From NCBI GenBank assembly GCA_002382495.1, contig DFXW01000043.1:64444-96503 (forward strand): a stretch of 32,060 bases of DNA, in the 5' to 3' direction. Shown here one piece after another: positions 1-8,046 of the stretch; the first letter of the stretch is position 1; every line of letters begins with the position of its first letter. Under the pieces are notes generated by a model, which was not told the DNA's origin, ran no database searches, and worked only from the letters and a program-made list of their open reading frames with translations. The translations under genes and the position numbers were made by a program. The DNA comes from Flavobacterium sp. UBA4098. GTDB taxonomy: Bacteria > Bacteroidota > Bacteroidia > Flavobacteriales > Flavobacteriaceae.

Positions 1-1422
1 GAATTAAAGAAAAATATTCGCGAATATTGGTGGAAATCAATGGTGCAAATGAACGAGAATATCGTTGGTTTGGACGCAGCGATTTTGATGCACCCAACCA
101 CTTGGAAAGCATCAGGTCACGTGGATGCGTTTAACGATCCATTGATTGACAACAAAGATTCAAAGAGAAGATATAGAGCCGATGTCTTGATTGAAGATTA
201 TGCCGAAAAGCTAAATCAAAAAGCAATCAAAGAAATCGAAAAAGCACGAGCGCGTTTTGGAGAGGCGTTTAACGAACAAGAGTTTGTAACTACCAATGCT
301 CGTGTGATGGAATACAAAGCCAAGGAAAGAGAAATTCTGGAAAGAATGGCTCGTTCTTTAGGGAATGAAGATTTAGAAGACGTAAAAGCGTTAATCGAAG
401 AGCTGGAAATTGCTTGTCCAGAATCAGGATCAAGAAATTGGACTGAAGTTCGTCAATTCAATTTGATGTTTGGAACTAAATTAGGGGCTTCTGCTGATTC
501 GGCTATGGATTTGTACTTGCGTCCAGAAACAGCACAAGGAATTTTTGTCAATTTCTTGAACGTTCAAAAATCAGGGCGAATGAAAGTGCCTTTTGGAATT
601 GCCCAAACAGGTAAAGCCTTCAGAAACGAAATTGTAGCGCGTCAATTTATCTTCCGTATGCGCGAATTCGAACAAATGGAAATGCAATTTTTTGTGCGTC
701 CAGGCGAAGAAATGCAATGGTATGAACATTGGAAAGCGACCCGTTTAAAATGGCATTTGTCATTGGGATTAGGAAAAGAAAAATACCGTTTTCACGATCA
801 CGAAAAATTAGCACATTACGCCAATGCTGCGGCGGATATCGAGTTTGATTTCCCTTTTGGATTCAAAGAATTAGAAGGAATTCACTCGCGCACCGATTTT
901 GATTTGAAAGCGCACGAACAATATTCTGGAAGAAAATTGCAGTATTTTGATGCCGAATTGAACCAAAATTATGTGCCGTATGTAGTAGAAACATCTGTTG
1001 GATTGGATAGAATGTTCTTGGCAGTGTTTGCGACTTCGTTAAAAGAAGAAACTTTAGAAGACGGTTCTACACGAACCGTGTTGAGTTTACCATCTGTTTT
1101 GGCTCCAACAAAAGCAGCAATTTTACCATTGGTTAAAAAGGACGGATTACCAGAAATTGCACATCAAATTATTGCCGATTTGAAATGGGATTTCAATGTA
1201 ACGTATGATGAGAAAGATGCTGTAGGAAGACGTTATAGAAGACAAGATGCTTTAGGAACTCCTTTATGTATCACAGTGGATCATCAAACTATTGAAGACC
1301 AAACCGTAACGATTCGTCATAGAGATAGTATGAAACAAGATCGTGTTCAAATTGCCGACTTGAAAAACATTATCGAAAATGAAGTGTCAATGAAGAATTG
1401 GCTGATGAAAATGAATGATTAA
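1..1422 (+). CDS. glyS: Glycyl-tRNA synthetase, 3' part (5' end outside window)
   Basis: The reading frame is open from base 1 and continues upstream of the window, so the first Met inside it is not the start. The enzyme charges tRNA-Gly with glycine in the cytoplasm. The visible part is the class II catalytic core of the single-chain, homodimeric glycyl-tRNA synthetase. It contains the segment MHPTTWKASGHVDAFNDP, an RPETAQGIF block, motif 2 (FRNEIVARQF...REFEQMEMQFF) and motif 3 (TSVGLDRMFLAVF). A C-terminal anticodon-binding domain starts near LAPTKAAILPLV. The N-terminal portion with motif 1 is missing because of the window edge. The gene ends 28 bases before a strong hairpin terminator and faces a minus-strand gene. 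Identity is secure; only the start is unknown. Confidence 0.96.
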   Translation, partial: ELKKNIREYWWKSMVQMNENIVGLDAAILMHPTTWKASGHVDAFNDPLIDNKDSKRRYRADVLIEDYAEKLNQKAIKEIEKARARFGEAFNEQEFVTTNARVMEYKAKEREILERMARSLGNEDLEDVKALIEELEIACPESGSRNWTEVRQFNLMFGTKLGASADSAMDLYLRPETAQGIFVNFLNVQKSGRMKVPFGIAQTGKAFRNEIVARQFIFRMREFEQMEMQFFVRPGEEMQWYEHWKATRLKWHLSLGLGKEKYRFHDHEKLAHYANAAADIEFDFPFGFKELEGIHSRTDFDLKAHEQYSGRKLQYFDAELNQNYVPYVVETSVGLDRMFLAVFATSLKEETLEDGSTRTVLSLPSVLAPTKAAILPLVKKDGLPEIAHQIIADLKWDFNVTYDEKDAVGRRYRRQDALGTPLCITVDHQTIEDQTVTIRHRDSMKQDRVQIADLKNIIENEVSMKNWLMKMND

Positions 1423-1450
1423 GTTTCGAATAGACGAAACCCAAAATAAA

Positions 1451-1490
1451 AAAAGTCCCAAATTCAATTGAGTTTGGGACTTTTTATTTT
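1451..1490. terminator. Bidirectional rho-independent terminator
   Basis: A perfect 12-base inverted repeat (AAAAGTCCCAAA at 1451-1462 and TTTGGGACTTTT at 1473-1484) encloses a 10-base loop. It is followed by a T-rich run on the plus strand and preceded by an A-rich run, so it can work in both directions. It lies between the convergent glyS gene and the small secreted-protein gene. Confidence 0.9.
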
Positions 1491-1491
1491 A

Positions 1492-2013
1492 TTAAAATCG
1501 GTATCCTAAACTAATACCTCCTCTGCCTACAACTTCAGGACTATTGTTGCTAAATAAATTACGGCCAATGCCGGCATTAATTTCAAAGACAAAGCCTCGT
1601 TTGTGAACCCACTTTGAACCAAGTCCAAAGCCAAGTGCAAAATCAGTATAACGATCTTTTTCGATATTTATTAAATTTCCTGAATTATTGAAATAATAAG
1701 TTTTATTATGAACGCCAGTACTTAGCATACTGAACCCCTCAACAAAAAAACCAGCAGCTGGTTTTTTCCCAAAATAAGCACGATAATAAGGTGTTAAACT
1801 AAAACTGGTATCAAAATCTTCTTCATTTACAAAAAAAAGTGCAACACCTAATCCTGAATCTTCGTTTAAAATTCGCTCATAAGTAACTTCTACAGCACCT
1901 AAAACTAAGAAAAAGCTGTTTCCTTTGATTTCGGTTTTTGGAAAATCAACTTTTTCTTGACTATAGCCAAAATTCAAAAAACATAAGCACAATAGTAAAA
2001 GTGATTTTTTCAT
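1492..2013 (-). CDS. Small secreted, probably outer-membrane beta-barrel protein
   Basis: This 173-residue protein begins with a signal peptide (MKKSLLLLCLCFLNFGYSQ, cleavage probably after the SQ region near residue 19). The mature part alternates hydrophobic and polar residues, has many aromatics and glycines, and ends in SLGYRF. A C-terminal Phe is typical of outer-membrane barrels that use the BAM machinery. About eight strands could fit. I do not recognise a specific family; it resembles the many small unnamed barrel proteins of Flavobacteriaceae. It is the last gene of the minus-strand run after thiL, from which a 103-base AT-rich gap separates it, so it probably has its own promoter. 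The function is unknown. Confidence 0.8.
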   Translation of the reverse strand: MKKSLLLLCLCFLNFGYSQEKVDFPKTEIKGNSFFLVLGAVEVTYERILNEDSGLGVALFFVNEEDFDTSFSLTPYYRAYFGKKPAAGFFVEGFSMLSTGVHNKTYYFNNSGNLINIEKDRYTDFALGFGLGSKWVHKRGFVFEINAGIGRNLFSNNSPEVVGRGGISLGYRF

Positions 2014-2116
2014 TTTAATAAATTTAATATTAGTTAAAATTTTAATTAAAGTAAATGTAAATAAAATATTAAAATTGATTAAGTCAATTATTTCCTGACT
2101 CTGTTAATTTATAAAT

Positions 2117-3163
2117 CTATTCTGCTATAGCATTCCAGCCTCTGGCTTTTAACGGAATTTTAGTGTTGGCGCGGGTCACCAAATGAATGCCTTCGCTTTC
2201 TTGTGTCATATGACCAATAATAGAGAAGTTAGGATTACCTTTTATTTTATCAAAATCTTCCATGGCAATAGTGAAAAGCAATTCGTAATCTTCGCCTCCA
2301 TTAATCGCTACCGTAGTACTATCGATATCAAATTCCTCACATACATTGATGAACTGAGGATCTAATGGTAGTTTGTCTTCGTATAAATTACATCCTACTT
2401 TTGATTGTTTGCACAAATGAATAATCTCAGACGACAAGCCGTCAGAAATATCAATCATGGAAGTGGGTTTAATTTCCAAAGCGTGCAATAATGTACGCAC
2501 GTCTTTTCTTGCTTCCGGTTTCAATTGGCGTTCAATTAAATAGGTATAGGCATCCAAATCGGGTTGCGAATTGGGGTTTACTAAAAACACTTGTTTCTCT
2601 CTTTCCAAAACTTGCAATCCCATATAAGCAGCACCAATATCCCCTGTTACTATTAACAAATCAGTAGATTTGGCTCCGTTTCTATAGGTTAATTCAGCTT
2701 CATCTGCTTCGCCTATAGCGGTAATCGAAATGATCATTCCTTTTTGCGAGGAGGTAGTATCTCCTCCAATCACATCTACTTTGTATTCATTGGCAGCCAA
2801 AGTAATTCCTTCAAACAATTCTTCTAAGGCTTCTAGCGGAAAACGATTGGATACCGCAATAGAAACTGTGATTTGTGTCGCTTTGGCATTCATAGCGCAA
2901 ATATCAGACACATTAGCAACAACTGCTTTGTATCCTAAATGTTTCAAAGGCATATAGGCTAAGTCAAAATGGACTCCTTCCACTAGCATATCTGTTGAAA
3001 CAACTACTTTTTTGTCTTTGAAATCCAAGACTGCGGCATCGTCTCCAATTCCTTTTAAAGTTGAAGCTTGCGTGATGGCAAAGTTTTTAGTCAAGTGATC
3101 AATCAAACCAAATTCGCCTAATTGCGAAATGCTGGTGCGTTGTGGGTTTTTATCTTCAATCAT
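2117..3163 (-). CDS. thiL: Thiamine-monophosphate kinase
   Basis: ThiL phosphorylates thiamine monophosphate to thiamine diphosphate, the active cofactor, in the cytoplasm. The 348-residue product shows the family hallmarks: GIGDDAAVL near residues 38-46, DMLVEGVHFD near 58-67, SDICAMNA, GGDTTSS and DISDGLSSE, which bind Mg-ATP and substrate. The length is normal for the family. The frame stays open upstream to 3199, but I chose the Met at 3163. The upstream extension is not family-like, and a TACCTTTG promoter element lies inside it at 3189-3196, so a start at 3199 would be upstream of its own transcript. A lepA terminator separates it from lepA, so it is probably transcribed alone. Confidence 0.95.
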   Translation of the reverse strand: MIEDKNPQRTSISQLGEFGLIDHLTKNFAITQASTLKGIGDDAAVLDFKDKKVVVSTDMLVEGVHFDLAYMPLKHLGYKAVVANVSDICAMNAKATQITVSIAVSNRFPLEALEELFEGITLAANEYKVDVIGGDTTSSQKGMIISITAIGEADEAELTYRNGAKSTDLLIVTGDIGAAYMGLQVLEREKQVFLVNPNSQPDLDAYTYLIERQLKPEARKDVRTLLHALEIKPTSMIDISDGLSSEIIHLCKQSKVGCNLYEDKLPLDPQFINVCEEFDIDSTTVAINGGEDYELLFTIAMEDFDKIKGNPNFSIIGHMTQESEGIHLVTRANTKIPLKARGWNAIAE

Positions 3164-3188
3164 AATGATGTAGCAAAGTTTAAAGCGG

Positions 3189-3196
3189 CAAAGGTA
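3189..3196 (-). promoter_or_regulatory. Promoter -7 element for thiL
   Basis: On the minus strand this reads TACCTTTG, an exact match to the Bacteroidota -7 consensus TAnnTTTG. It lies 25 bases upstream of the chosen thiL start. No clear -33 TTG lies at the usual distance, so the call rests on the -7 box and its position. Confidence 0.55.
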
Positions 3197-3224
3197 CAAA
3201 GTTTTTTAGGCATAGATTCCTAAA

Positions 3225-3263
3225 TTGAAAAACAAAACCCAACAACTTTCGTCATTGGGTTTT
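3225..3263 (-). terminator. Terminator of lepA
   Basis: The inverted repeat AAAACCCAA (3234-3242) and TTGGGTTTT (3255-3263) encloses a 12-base loop. Read on the minus strand it is followed by TTTTGTTTTT. It lies just downstream of the lepA stop codon and upstream of thiL. Confidence 0.85.
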
Positions 3264-3291
3264 AGTTTCGTAAATCGTACTTCGTAAATAA

Positions 3292-5088
3292 TTAATCGTT
3301 CAATTTCAATACTGCCATAAAGGCTTCTTGCGGAATTTCAACGTTACCTACTTGACGCATACGTTTTTTTCCTTTTTTCTGTTTTTCCAATAATTTACGC
3401 TTTCGTGAAATATCACCTCCATAACATTTAGCCGTAACGTCTTTACGCAAGGCTTTGATCGTTTCACGGGCAATAATTTTAGCTCCAATAGCGGCTTGAA
3501 TTGGAATATCAAACTGCTGTCTCGGAATCAATTCGCGCAATTTTTCCGTCATTTTTTTACCAATATTGTAGGCATTGTCTTCGTGAATCAAAGCAGAAAG
3601 GGCATCTACGGTTTGGGCGTTCAACAGCACATCTAATTTTACCAATTTAGAAGTTCGCATTCCAATTGGCGAATAGTCAAACGACGCATATCCTTTAGAA
3701 ACGGTTTTCAAACGATCGTAAAAATCAAATACGATTTCGGCCAACGGCATATCAAAATTCAATTCTACTCTTTCCGTAGTCAAATAAGTCTGATTGGTAA
3801 TCAATCCGCGTTTTTCAATACACAAACTCATTACGTTGCCAACGAAATCGGCTTTAGTAATGATAGTTGCTTTAATATACGGTTCTTCTACTCGGTCTAA
3901 TTTAGAAGGTTCCGGTAAGTCCGATGGATTGTTCACGATAAGTGGCGTTTCTGGATCTTTTTTGGTGTAAGCCAAATACGAAACGTTAGGCACCGTGGTA
4001 ATTACCGTCATGTCAAACTCACGTTCCAAACGCTCTTGGATAATTTCCATATGCAACATTCCTAAGAATCCGCAACGGAAACCAAAGCCTAAAGCGGCCG
4101 AACTCTCTGCCACAAAAACTAAGGAAGCATCATTCAACTGGAGTTTTTCCATTGATGAACGTAAGTCTTCATAATCTTCGGTGTCTACAGGATAAATTCC
4201 AGCAAAAACCATTGGTTTTACGTCTTCAAATCCGGTAATCATATTTTGAGTAGGCTCTTTGGCATCGGTCAAAGTATCCCCCACTTTTACTTCTTTAGCT
4301 TCTTTAATTCCTGAAATCAAGTAGCCAACATCTCCGGCTGAAATGACTTGTTTCGGAACCTGATTTAATTTTAGGGTACCAATTTCGTCCGCAAAATATT
4401 CATTGCCTGTGGCCATGAATTTAATTTTTTGTCCTTTTTTGATTTCGCCATTAATGACACGGAAAATAACTTCGATTCCGCGGAAAGGATTGTAAACGGA
4501 GTCAAAAATTAAGGCTTGTAAAGGCTCGTCTTTGTTTCCTTTAGGCGCTGGAATTTTTTCGATTATGGCAGCTAGAATATTTTCAACTCCAAAACCTGTT
4601 TTCCCTGAAGCATGAATAATATCTTCTAGTTTACAACCTAATAAATCGATAATATCGTCGCTCACTTCTTCGGGGTTAGCGCTTGGTAAATCAACTTTAT
4701 TCAAAACCGGAATAATTTCCAAGTCATTTTCTAAAGCCAAATATAAATTAGAAATGGTTTGTGCTTGGATACTTTGCGCAGCATCTACAATTAGTAAAGC
4801 GCCTTCGCAAGCCGCAATAGAACGAGAAACTTCATATGAAAAATCCACGTGGCCCGGAGTATCAATCAAGTTCAAGATGTACTCTTGACCTTGGTAGGTG
4901 TATTCCATTTGGATAGCGTGACTTTTAATAGTAATTCCACGTTCACGCTCCAAGTCCATATTGTCCAACAATTGCGCTTTTTCTTCACGAGCAGTTACGG
5001 TTTGAGTGGCACCAAGTAATCGGTCGGCAAGCGTACTTTTTCCGTGGTCAATGTGGGCAATTATGCAAAAATTTCTAATGTGTTTCAT
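3292..5088 (-). CDS. lepA: Elongation factor 4 (LepA), ribosomal GTPase
   Basis: LepA is a translational GTPase that acts on 70S ribosomes, with reported roles in back-translocation and initiation. At 598 residues it is full length for the family. The G domain shows G1 (AHIDHGKST, residues 11-19), the G2 region (RERGITI, 48-54), G3 (DTPGH, 76-80) and G4 (NKVD, 130-133). EF-G-like domains follow, and the LepA-specific C-terminal domain ends in a basic stretch near AKCYGGDISRKRKLLEKQKKGKKR. The start is ATG. The gene is divergent from dus across a 186-base gap that holds a -7 box for each direction, and it ends at a clear terminator. Confidence 0.98.
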   Translation of the reverse strand: MKHIRNFCIIAHIDHGKSTLADRLLGATQTVTAREEKAQLLDNMDLERERGITIKSHAIQMEYTYQGQEYILNLIDTPGHVDFSYEVSRSIAACEGALLIVDAAQSIQAQTISNLYLALENDLEIIPVLNKVDLPSANPEEVSDDIIDLLGCKLEDIIHASGKTGFGVENILAAIIEKIPAPKGNKDEPLQALIFDSVYNPFRGIEVIFRVINGEIKKGQKIKFMATGNEYFADEIGTLKLNQVPKQVISAGDVGYLISGIKEAKEVKVGDTLTDAKEPTQNMITGFEDVKPMVFAGIYPVDTEDYEDLRSSMEKLQLNDASLVFVAESSAALGFGFRCGFLGMLHMEIIQERLEREFDMTVITTVPNVSYLAYTKKDPETPLIVNNPSDLPEPSKLDRVEEPYIKATIITKADFVGNVMSLCIEKRGLITNQTYLTTERVELNFDMPLAEIVFDFYDRLKTVSKGYASFDYSPIGMRTSKLVKLDVLLNAQTVDALSALIHEDNAYNIGKKMTEKLRELIPRQQFDIPIQAAIGAKIIARETIKALRKDVTAKCYGGDISRKRKLLEKQKKGKKRMRQVGNVEIPQEAFMAVLKLND

Positions 5089-5147
5089 TATTCGCTTTCA
5101 ATATCAAGTTCAAAATTCAAAAAGTAATTTGAGGTGCTTTTAATCTG

Positions 5148-5155
5148 CAAATATA
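5148..5155 (-). promoter_or_regulatory. Promoter -7 element for lepA
   Basis: The minus strand reads TATATTTG, matching TAnnTTTG, 59 bases upstream of the lepA ATG. The -33 region is not a good TTG, so this is a moderate call. Confidence 0.45.
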
Positions 5156-5225
5156 GAGTAAAACTTTCGAAACTACTTCTTTTTATCCGTATGGAATTTT
5201 GAAAATCATGTTCCCTTTTCAAGGA

Positions 5226-5259
5226 TTGAAAAATCTAAAATCTAATTTTTCTATCTTTG
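5226..5259 (+). promoter_or_regulatory. Promoter for the dihydrouridine synthase gene
   Basis: TTG at 5226-5228 and TATCTTTG at 5252-5259 match the Bacteroidota -33 and -7 boxes with a 23-base spacer, at the long end of the usual range. The expected transcription start is around 5263-5267. An in-frame TTG at 5257 lies inside the -7 box and therefore cannot be the translation start of this transcript. Confidence 0.6.
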
Positions 5260-5274
5260 CCAAAAATTTGCACT

Positions 5275-6267
5275 TTGATCAAGATCGGCAACATAGAATT
5301 ACCTGATTTTCCTTTACTACTTGCGCCTATGGAAGACGTAAGCGATCCGCCGTTCCGTAGATTGTGTAAAACACATGGCGCGGATATGATGTATTCGGAA
5401 TTTATTTCTTCCGAAGGCTTGATTCGCGATGCGATCAAGAGCCGTCAAAAATTGGATATTTTTGATTACGAGCGTCCTGTTGGCATTCAAATTTTTGGAG
5501 GAGATGAAGAAGCAATGGCGTTATCGTCAAAAATTGTTTCAACTGTCCATCCGGATTTAATTGATATTAATTTTGGTTGTCCAGTAAAAAAAGTAGTATG
5601 CAAAGGGGCAGGTGCTGGCGTCTTGAAAGATGTGGATTTAATGATTCGGTTGACCAAAGCCGTAATTGACAGTACCGATTTACCCGTAACAGTTAAAACC
5701 CGTTTGGGTTGGGACGAAAGCTCAATCAATATTGACGAAGTGGCAGAACGTTTGCAAGACATTGGCGTTCAGGCCTTGTCAATTCATGCACGAACGCGTG
5801 CTCAGATGTACAAAGGGCATTCCGATTGGTCACACATTGCTAGGGTGAAAAATAATCCTAGAATTACGATGCCCATTTTTGGGAATGGCGATATTGACTC
5901 GCCCGAAAAAGCATTGCGCTATAAAAACGAATACGGTATTGACGGTATAATGATTGGTCGTGCTGCCATTGGGTATCCTTGGATTTTTAACGAAATCAAA
6001 CATTACTTTAAAACTGGTGAACATTTACCAACTCCTTCTGTTATTGATCGAGTAGAAGCCGCTCGTAATCACTTAACTTGGTCCATGGAATGGAAAGGAG
6101 AACGTTTGGGTATTGTAGAAATGCGACGTCATTACACGAATTATTTCAAAGGCATTCATTCGTTTAAAGACTACAAACAAAAATTAGTTACTATTGATGA
6201 GGTAGACGGTTTGTTTAGCGTAATGAAAGAAATTGAAGAGGTATATGCAGGTTATGAATTTGTATAA
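5275..6267 (+). CDS. dus: tRNA-dihydrouridine synthase (DusB-like), TTG start
   Basis: Dus enzymes are FMN-dependent and reduce specific uridines in the tRNA D-loop to dihydrouridine. The 330-residue product shows the TIM-barrel family signature LAPMEDVSDPPFR (residues 16-28), then YSEFISSEG, NFGCP with Cys102, and Cys109 in KVVCKGAGAGVL, which is the expected catalytic cysteine. VKTRLGW, FGNGDI and GIMIGRAAIGYPW supply FMN-phosphate binding. There is no ATG near the 5' end. I chose TTG at 5275 because it gives the family-like beginning MIKIGNIELPDF and because the other TTG (5257) is inside the promoter. The gene converges on the LolC/E-type gene with a 6-base gap. Which uridine is modified cannot be told from sequence alone. 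Confidence 0.93.
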   Translation: MIKIGNIELPDFPLLLAPMEDVSDPPFRRLCKTHGADMMYSEFISSEGLIRDAIKSRQKLDIFDYERPVGIQIFGGDEEAMALSSKIVSTVHPDLIDINFGCPVKKVVCKGAGAGVLKDVDLMIRLTKAVIDSTDLPVTVKTRLGWDESSINIDEVAERLQDIGVQALSIHARTRAQMYKGHSDWSHIARVKNNPRITMPIFGNGDIDSPEKALRYKNEYGIDGIMIGRAAIGYPWIFNEIKHYFKTGEHLPTPSVIDRVEAARNHLTWSMEWKGERLGIVEMRRHYTNYFKGIHSFKDYKQKLVTIDEVDGLFSVMKEIEEVYAGYEFV

Positions 6268-6273
6268 TTGGAT

Positions 6274-7473
6274 TTAATCCAACAACTTCTTGCTTACACG
6301 ACTACTCGCAATCAGCGAAGCAATAAAACCAAGAGAAATAATAGTTCCCAATACAATCAAAACATTTTCTAAAGTAAAAACTATTGGATAAGCCATAGTT
6401 GGTGTAATCATAATCAACTCAAATTGTTGTTGCAACACTACTATTACAATTCCTAATAGTAATCCGATTACTCCACCAAAAAAACTCAACAAAGTACCTT
6501 GAAGCAAGAATATTTTTCGCAAATCTTTGATTTCGACTCCTAAGTTAAATAAGGTTTTCAAGTTCCCTTTTTTGTCCAAAATCATCATAATCAATGCGCC
6601 AATTAAGTTGAAAAGCGCTACCACAATTACCAAAGTAAATATCAAGTAAACAGCAATGTTTTCCGTATTCAACATTTTATACAGCGATTCGTTCAATTGC
6701 GCTCTGTTTTTAACCGTGATCGTATTGTTGAAAATGGTCTGTAATTGCTCGATGATTGCTTTTTCATTGGCGCCTTTCTGAATTTTAATTTCCAATCCCG
6801 ACACTTGATTGGGTTTATATTCTAACAATTCTTGAGCAAGACCCAAATCGGCAAAAACATATTTGGAATCCAAATCTTCATTGACTGTATAAATTCCAAT
6901 CGGTAATAAATCAGACTGGTTAAAGGCTTGTTCTGGATTTTCTATAGCGCCTTTCCCAGGCTTTGGAACAAAAATTTCTAAGGGTCGGTTAAAGTCCAAA
7001 AGGCCCATCGAGAATTGCTGCGCAATGCCGTAACCCACCACGACTTGATTGGTATTAGGCGCCAACCATTGGCCATTAAAAAGATTTTTTTCAACAGGAT
7101 TGACTTTGGTAAACAAACTATCAATTCCTTTTAAGTAGGTTACTTGCTGTTTGCCATCAAAGGTAAAAAGCACGCGTTCCTCAATAATTTTGGAATAGGA
7201 AACAATTCCTTCAATTTGTTTGATTTGGCTTTCTTGTTCGGGTGTAATCAAAATAGATTTCCCTAAAGTTGAGTTGAGTTTTAAATCGGGATCAATGGCA
7301 TTGGTAAACGAAAGACTAAATTCTTTCAATCCACTAAAAACCGACAGCACCACAAAAAGTGCCAGTGCGCCAATGATAATTCCCACACTAGCAATACGAT
7401 TAATAATGTTGATAGCATTGTTTTTGCTAGTACTGATGCTGTATCGTTTGGCTATATAAAGAGGGAATTTCAA
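6274..7473 (-). CDS. ABC transporter permease, LolC/LolE (FtsX-like) type, TTG start
   Basis: This 399-residue inner-membrane protein has the LolC/E layout. One transmembrane helix lies near residues 25-48, a large periplasmic domain follows to about 268, and three C-terminal helices lie near 274-299, 323-347 and 368-390. The N-terminal FPLYIAKRY and NAINIINRIASVGI are typical of LolC/E homologues in Flavobacteria, which pull lipoproteins out of the inner membrane with the ATPase LolD. The ATPase is not in this window. The start codon is TTG, one base after the rbfA stop, so translation is probably coupled to rbfA. A MacB-type permease is less likely because MacB carries a fused ATPase. The exact substrate is inferred from family. 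Confidence 0.88.
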   Translation of the reverse strand: MKFPLYIAKRYSISTSKNNAINIINRIASVGIIIGALALFVVLSVFSGLKEFSLSFTNAIDPDLKLNSTLGKSILITPEQESQIKQIEGIVSYSKIIEERVLFTFDGKQQVTYLKGIDSLFTKVNPVEKNLFNGQWLAPNTNQVVVGYGIAQQFSMGLLDFNRPLEIFVPKPGKGAIENPEQAFNQSDLLPIGIYTVNEDLDSKYVFADLGLAQELLEYKPNQVSGLEIKIQKGANEKAIIEQLQTIFNNTITVKNRAQLNESLYKMLNTENIAVYLIFTLVIVVALFNLIGALIMMILDKKGNLKTLFNLGVEIKDLRKIFLLQGTLLSFFGGVIGLLLGIVIVVLQQQFELIMITPTMAYPIVFTLENVLIVLGTIISLGFIASLIASSRVSKKLLD

Positions 7474-7474
7474 T

Positions 7475-7867
7475 TTACGATTGTCTGCGTTTTTCTAAAA
7501 GATCTCTGTTTTCAATAGGATTATCTCGGTTGGCTAACGCTTTGTCAATCTTTTCGATATAATCTAAAGAATCATCAATAAAGAAAACCAAATTGGGCAC
7601 TTTGCGCAATTGTAAACGCACGCGTTGTGACAAATCGTGCTTAATCAAAGTAGAATTCGATTTGATAGCCACCAATGTTTCTTGGGCTTTTTCCTGAGGG
7701 AAAATACTTAAATATATAGTAGCTACAGACAAATCAGATGTCACTGCTACTTTGGATACCGAAATAATCAAATTGGTTATTCCGTTTTTTCTCACTTCAC
7801 CTTGCAGGATATCCACCAAATCTTTTTGGATAACACCACCTATTTTTTTCTGTCTATTTGTTTCCAT
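7475..7867 (-). CDS. rbfA: Ribosome-binding factor A
   Basis: RbfA is a single KH-fold protein that binds the 30S subunit and is needed for late 16S rRNA processing, especially in the cold. The 130-residue length and the pattern QKKIGGVIQKDLVDIL, ISVSKVAVTSDLSVATIYLSIF and LRKVPNLVFFIDDSLDYIEKIDKAL match the family closely. In most RbfA proteins the same region reads R.vP.l.F..D.s. The ATG at 7867 is supported by the family-like N-terminus. A promoter -7 box ends only 4 bases before it, suggesting a leaderless message. The LolC/E-type permease follows after one base, forming a two-gene operon. Confidence 0.95.
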   Translation of the reverse strand: METNRQKKIGGVIQKDLVDILQGEVRKNGITNLIISVSKVAVTSDLSVATIYLSIFPQEKAQETLVAIKSNSTLIKHDLSQRVRLQLRKVPNLVFFIDDSLDYIEKIDKALANRDNPIENRDLLEKRRQS

Positions 7868-7871
7868 GATG

Positions 7872-7905
7872 CAAAAATACTACTTTTAAACTTTATTCGT
7901 GCAAA
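7872..7905 (-). promoter_or_regulatory. Promoter for rbfA operon
   Basis: On the minus strand TTTG (7902-7905) is followed after 22 bases by TATTTTTG (7872-7879), both matching the Bacteroidota consensus. The -7 box ends 4 bases before the rbfA ATG, so the predicted transcription start falls at or next to the start codon. Confidence 0.6.
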
Positions 7906-7926
7906 TTTTAAATCGAACCAAAATTT

Positions 7927-8010
7927 CCCGAAGCCATTCCCGCTTTACGCTCTATCTTTCCTGCCGAAACCCTGCAGGAAAGGATGCTGCTTCAATCGGG
8001 GCTAGGGTTT
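7927..8010. repeat. Intergenic palindromic repeat-like element
   Basis: A GC-richer block sits in the gap between rbfA and the helicase gene. Its core is a perfect 9-base inverted repeat, CTTTCCTGC (7956-7964) and GCAGGAAAG (7974-7982), around CGAAACCCT. The core is flanked by CCCGCTTTACGCTCTAT on the left and GATGCTGCTTCAATCGGGGC followed by TAGGG on the right. From memory, similar flanks around variable hairpins recur between genes in Flavobacteriaceae, which suggests a dispersed REP-like or MITE-like element. I cannot verify this here, and there is only one copy in the window. There is no T-run, so it is not a simple terminator. Confidence 0.55.
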
Positions 8011-8046
8011 TGCTTTAAGTACACGAATAGATTTACAAACCCAATT

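Noticed and set aside
2073..2089. AATTGA/TCAATT hairpin downstream of thiL as its terminator
   Set aside because: Only 6 A-T-dominated pairs; too weak to call, although the T-rich stretch after it on the minus strand leaves some room.
6268..6282. Palindrome TTGGATT-T-AATCCAA between dus and the LolC/E-type gene as a terminator
   Set aside because: The single-base centre would force a tight hairpin and there is no T-run on either side. It also overlaps the stop codon of one gene.
7984..8046. N-terminal extension of the helicase (21 residues)
   Set aside because: It runs through the palindromic intergenic element and is not family-like. The Met at 8047 places Walker A at the normal distance.
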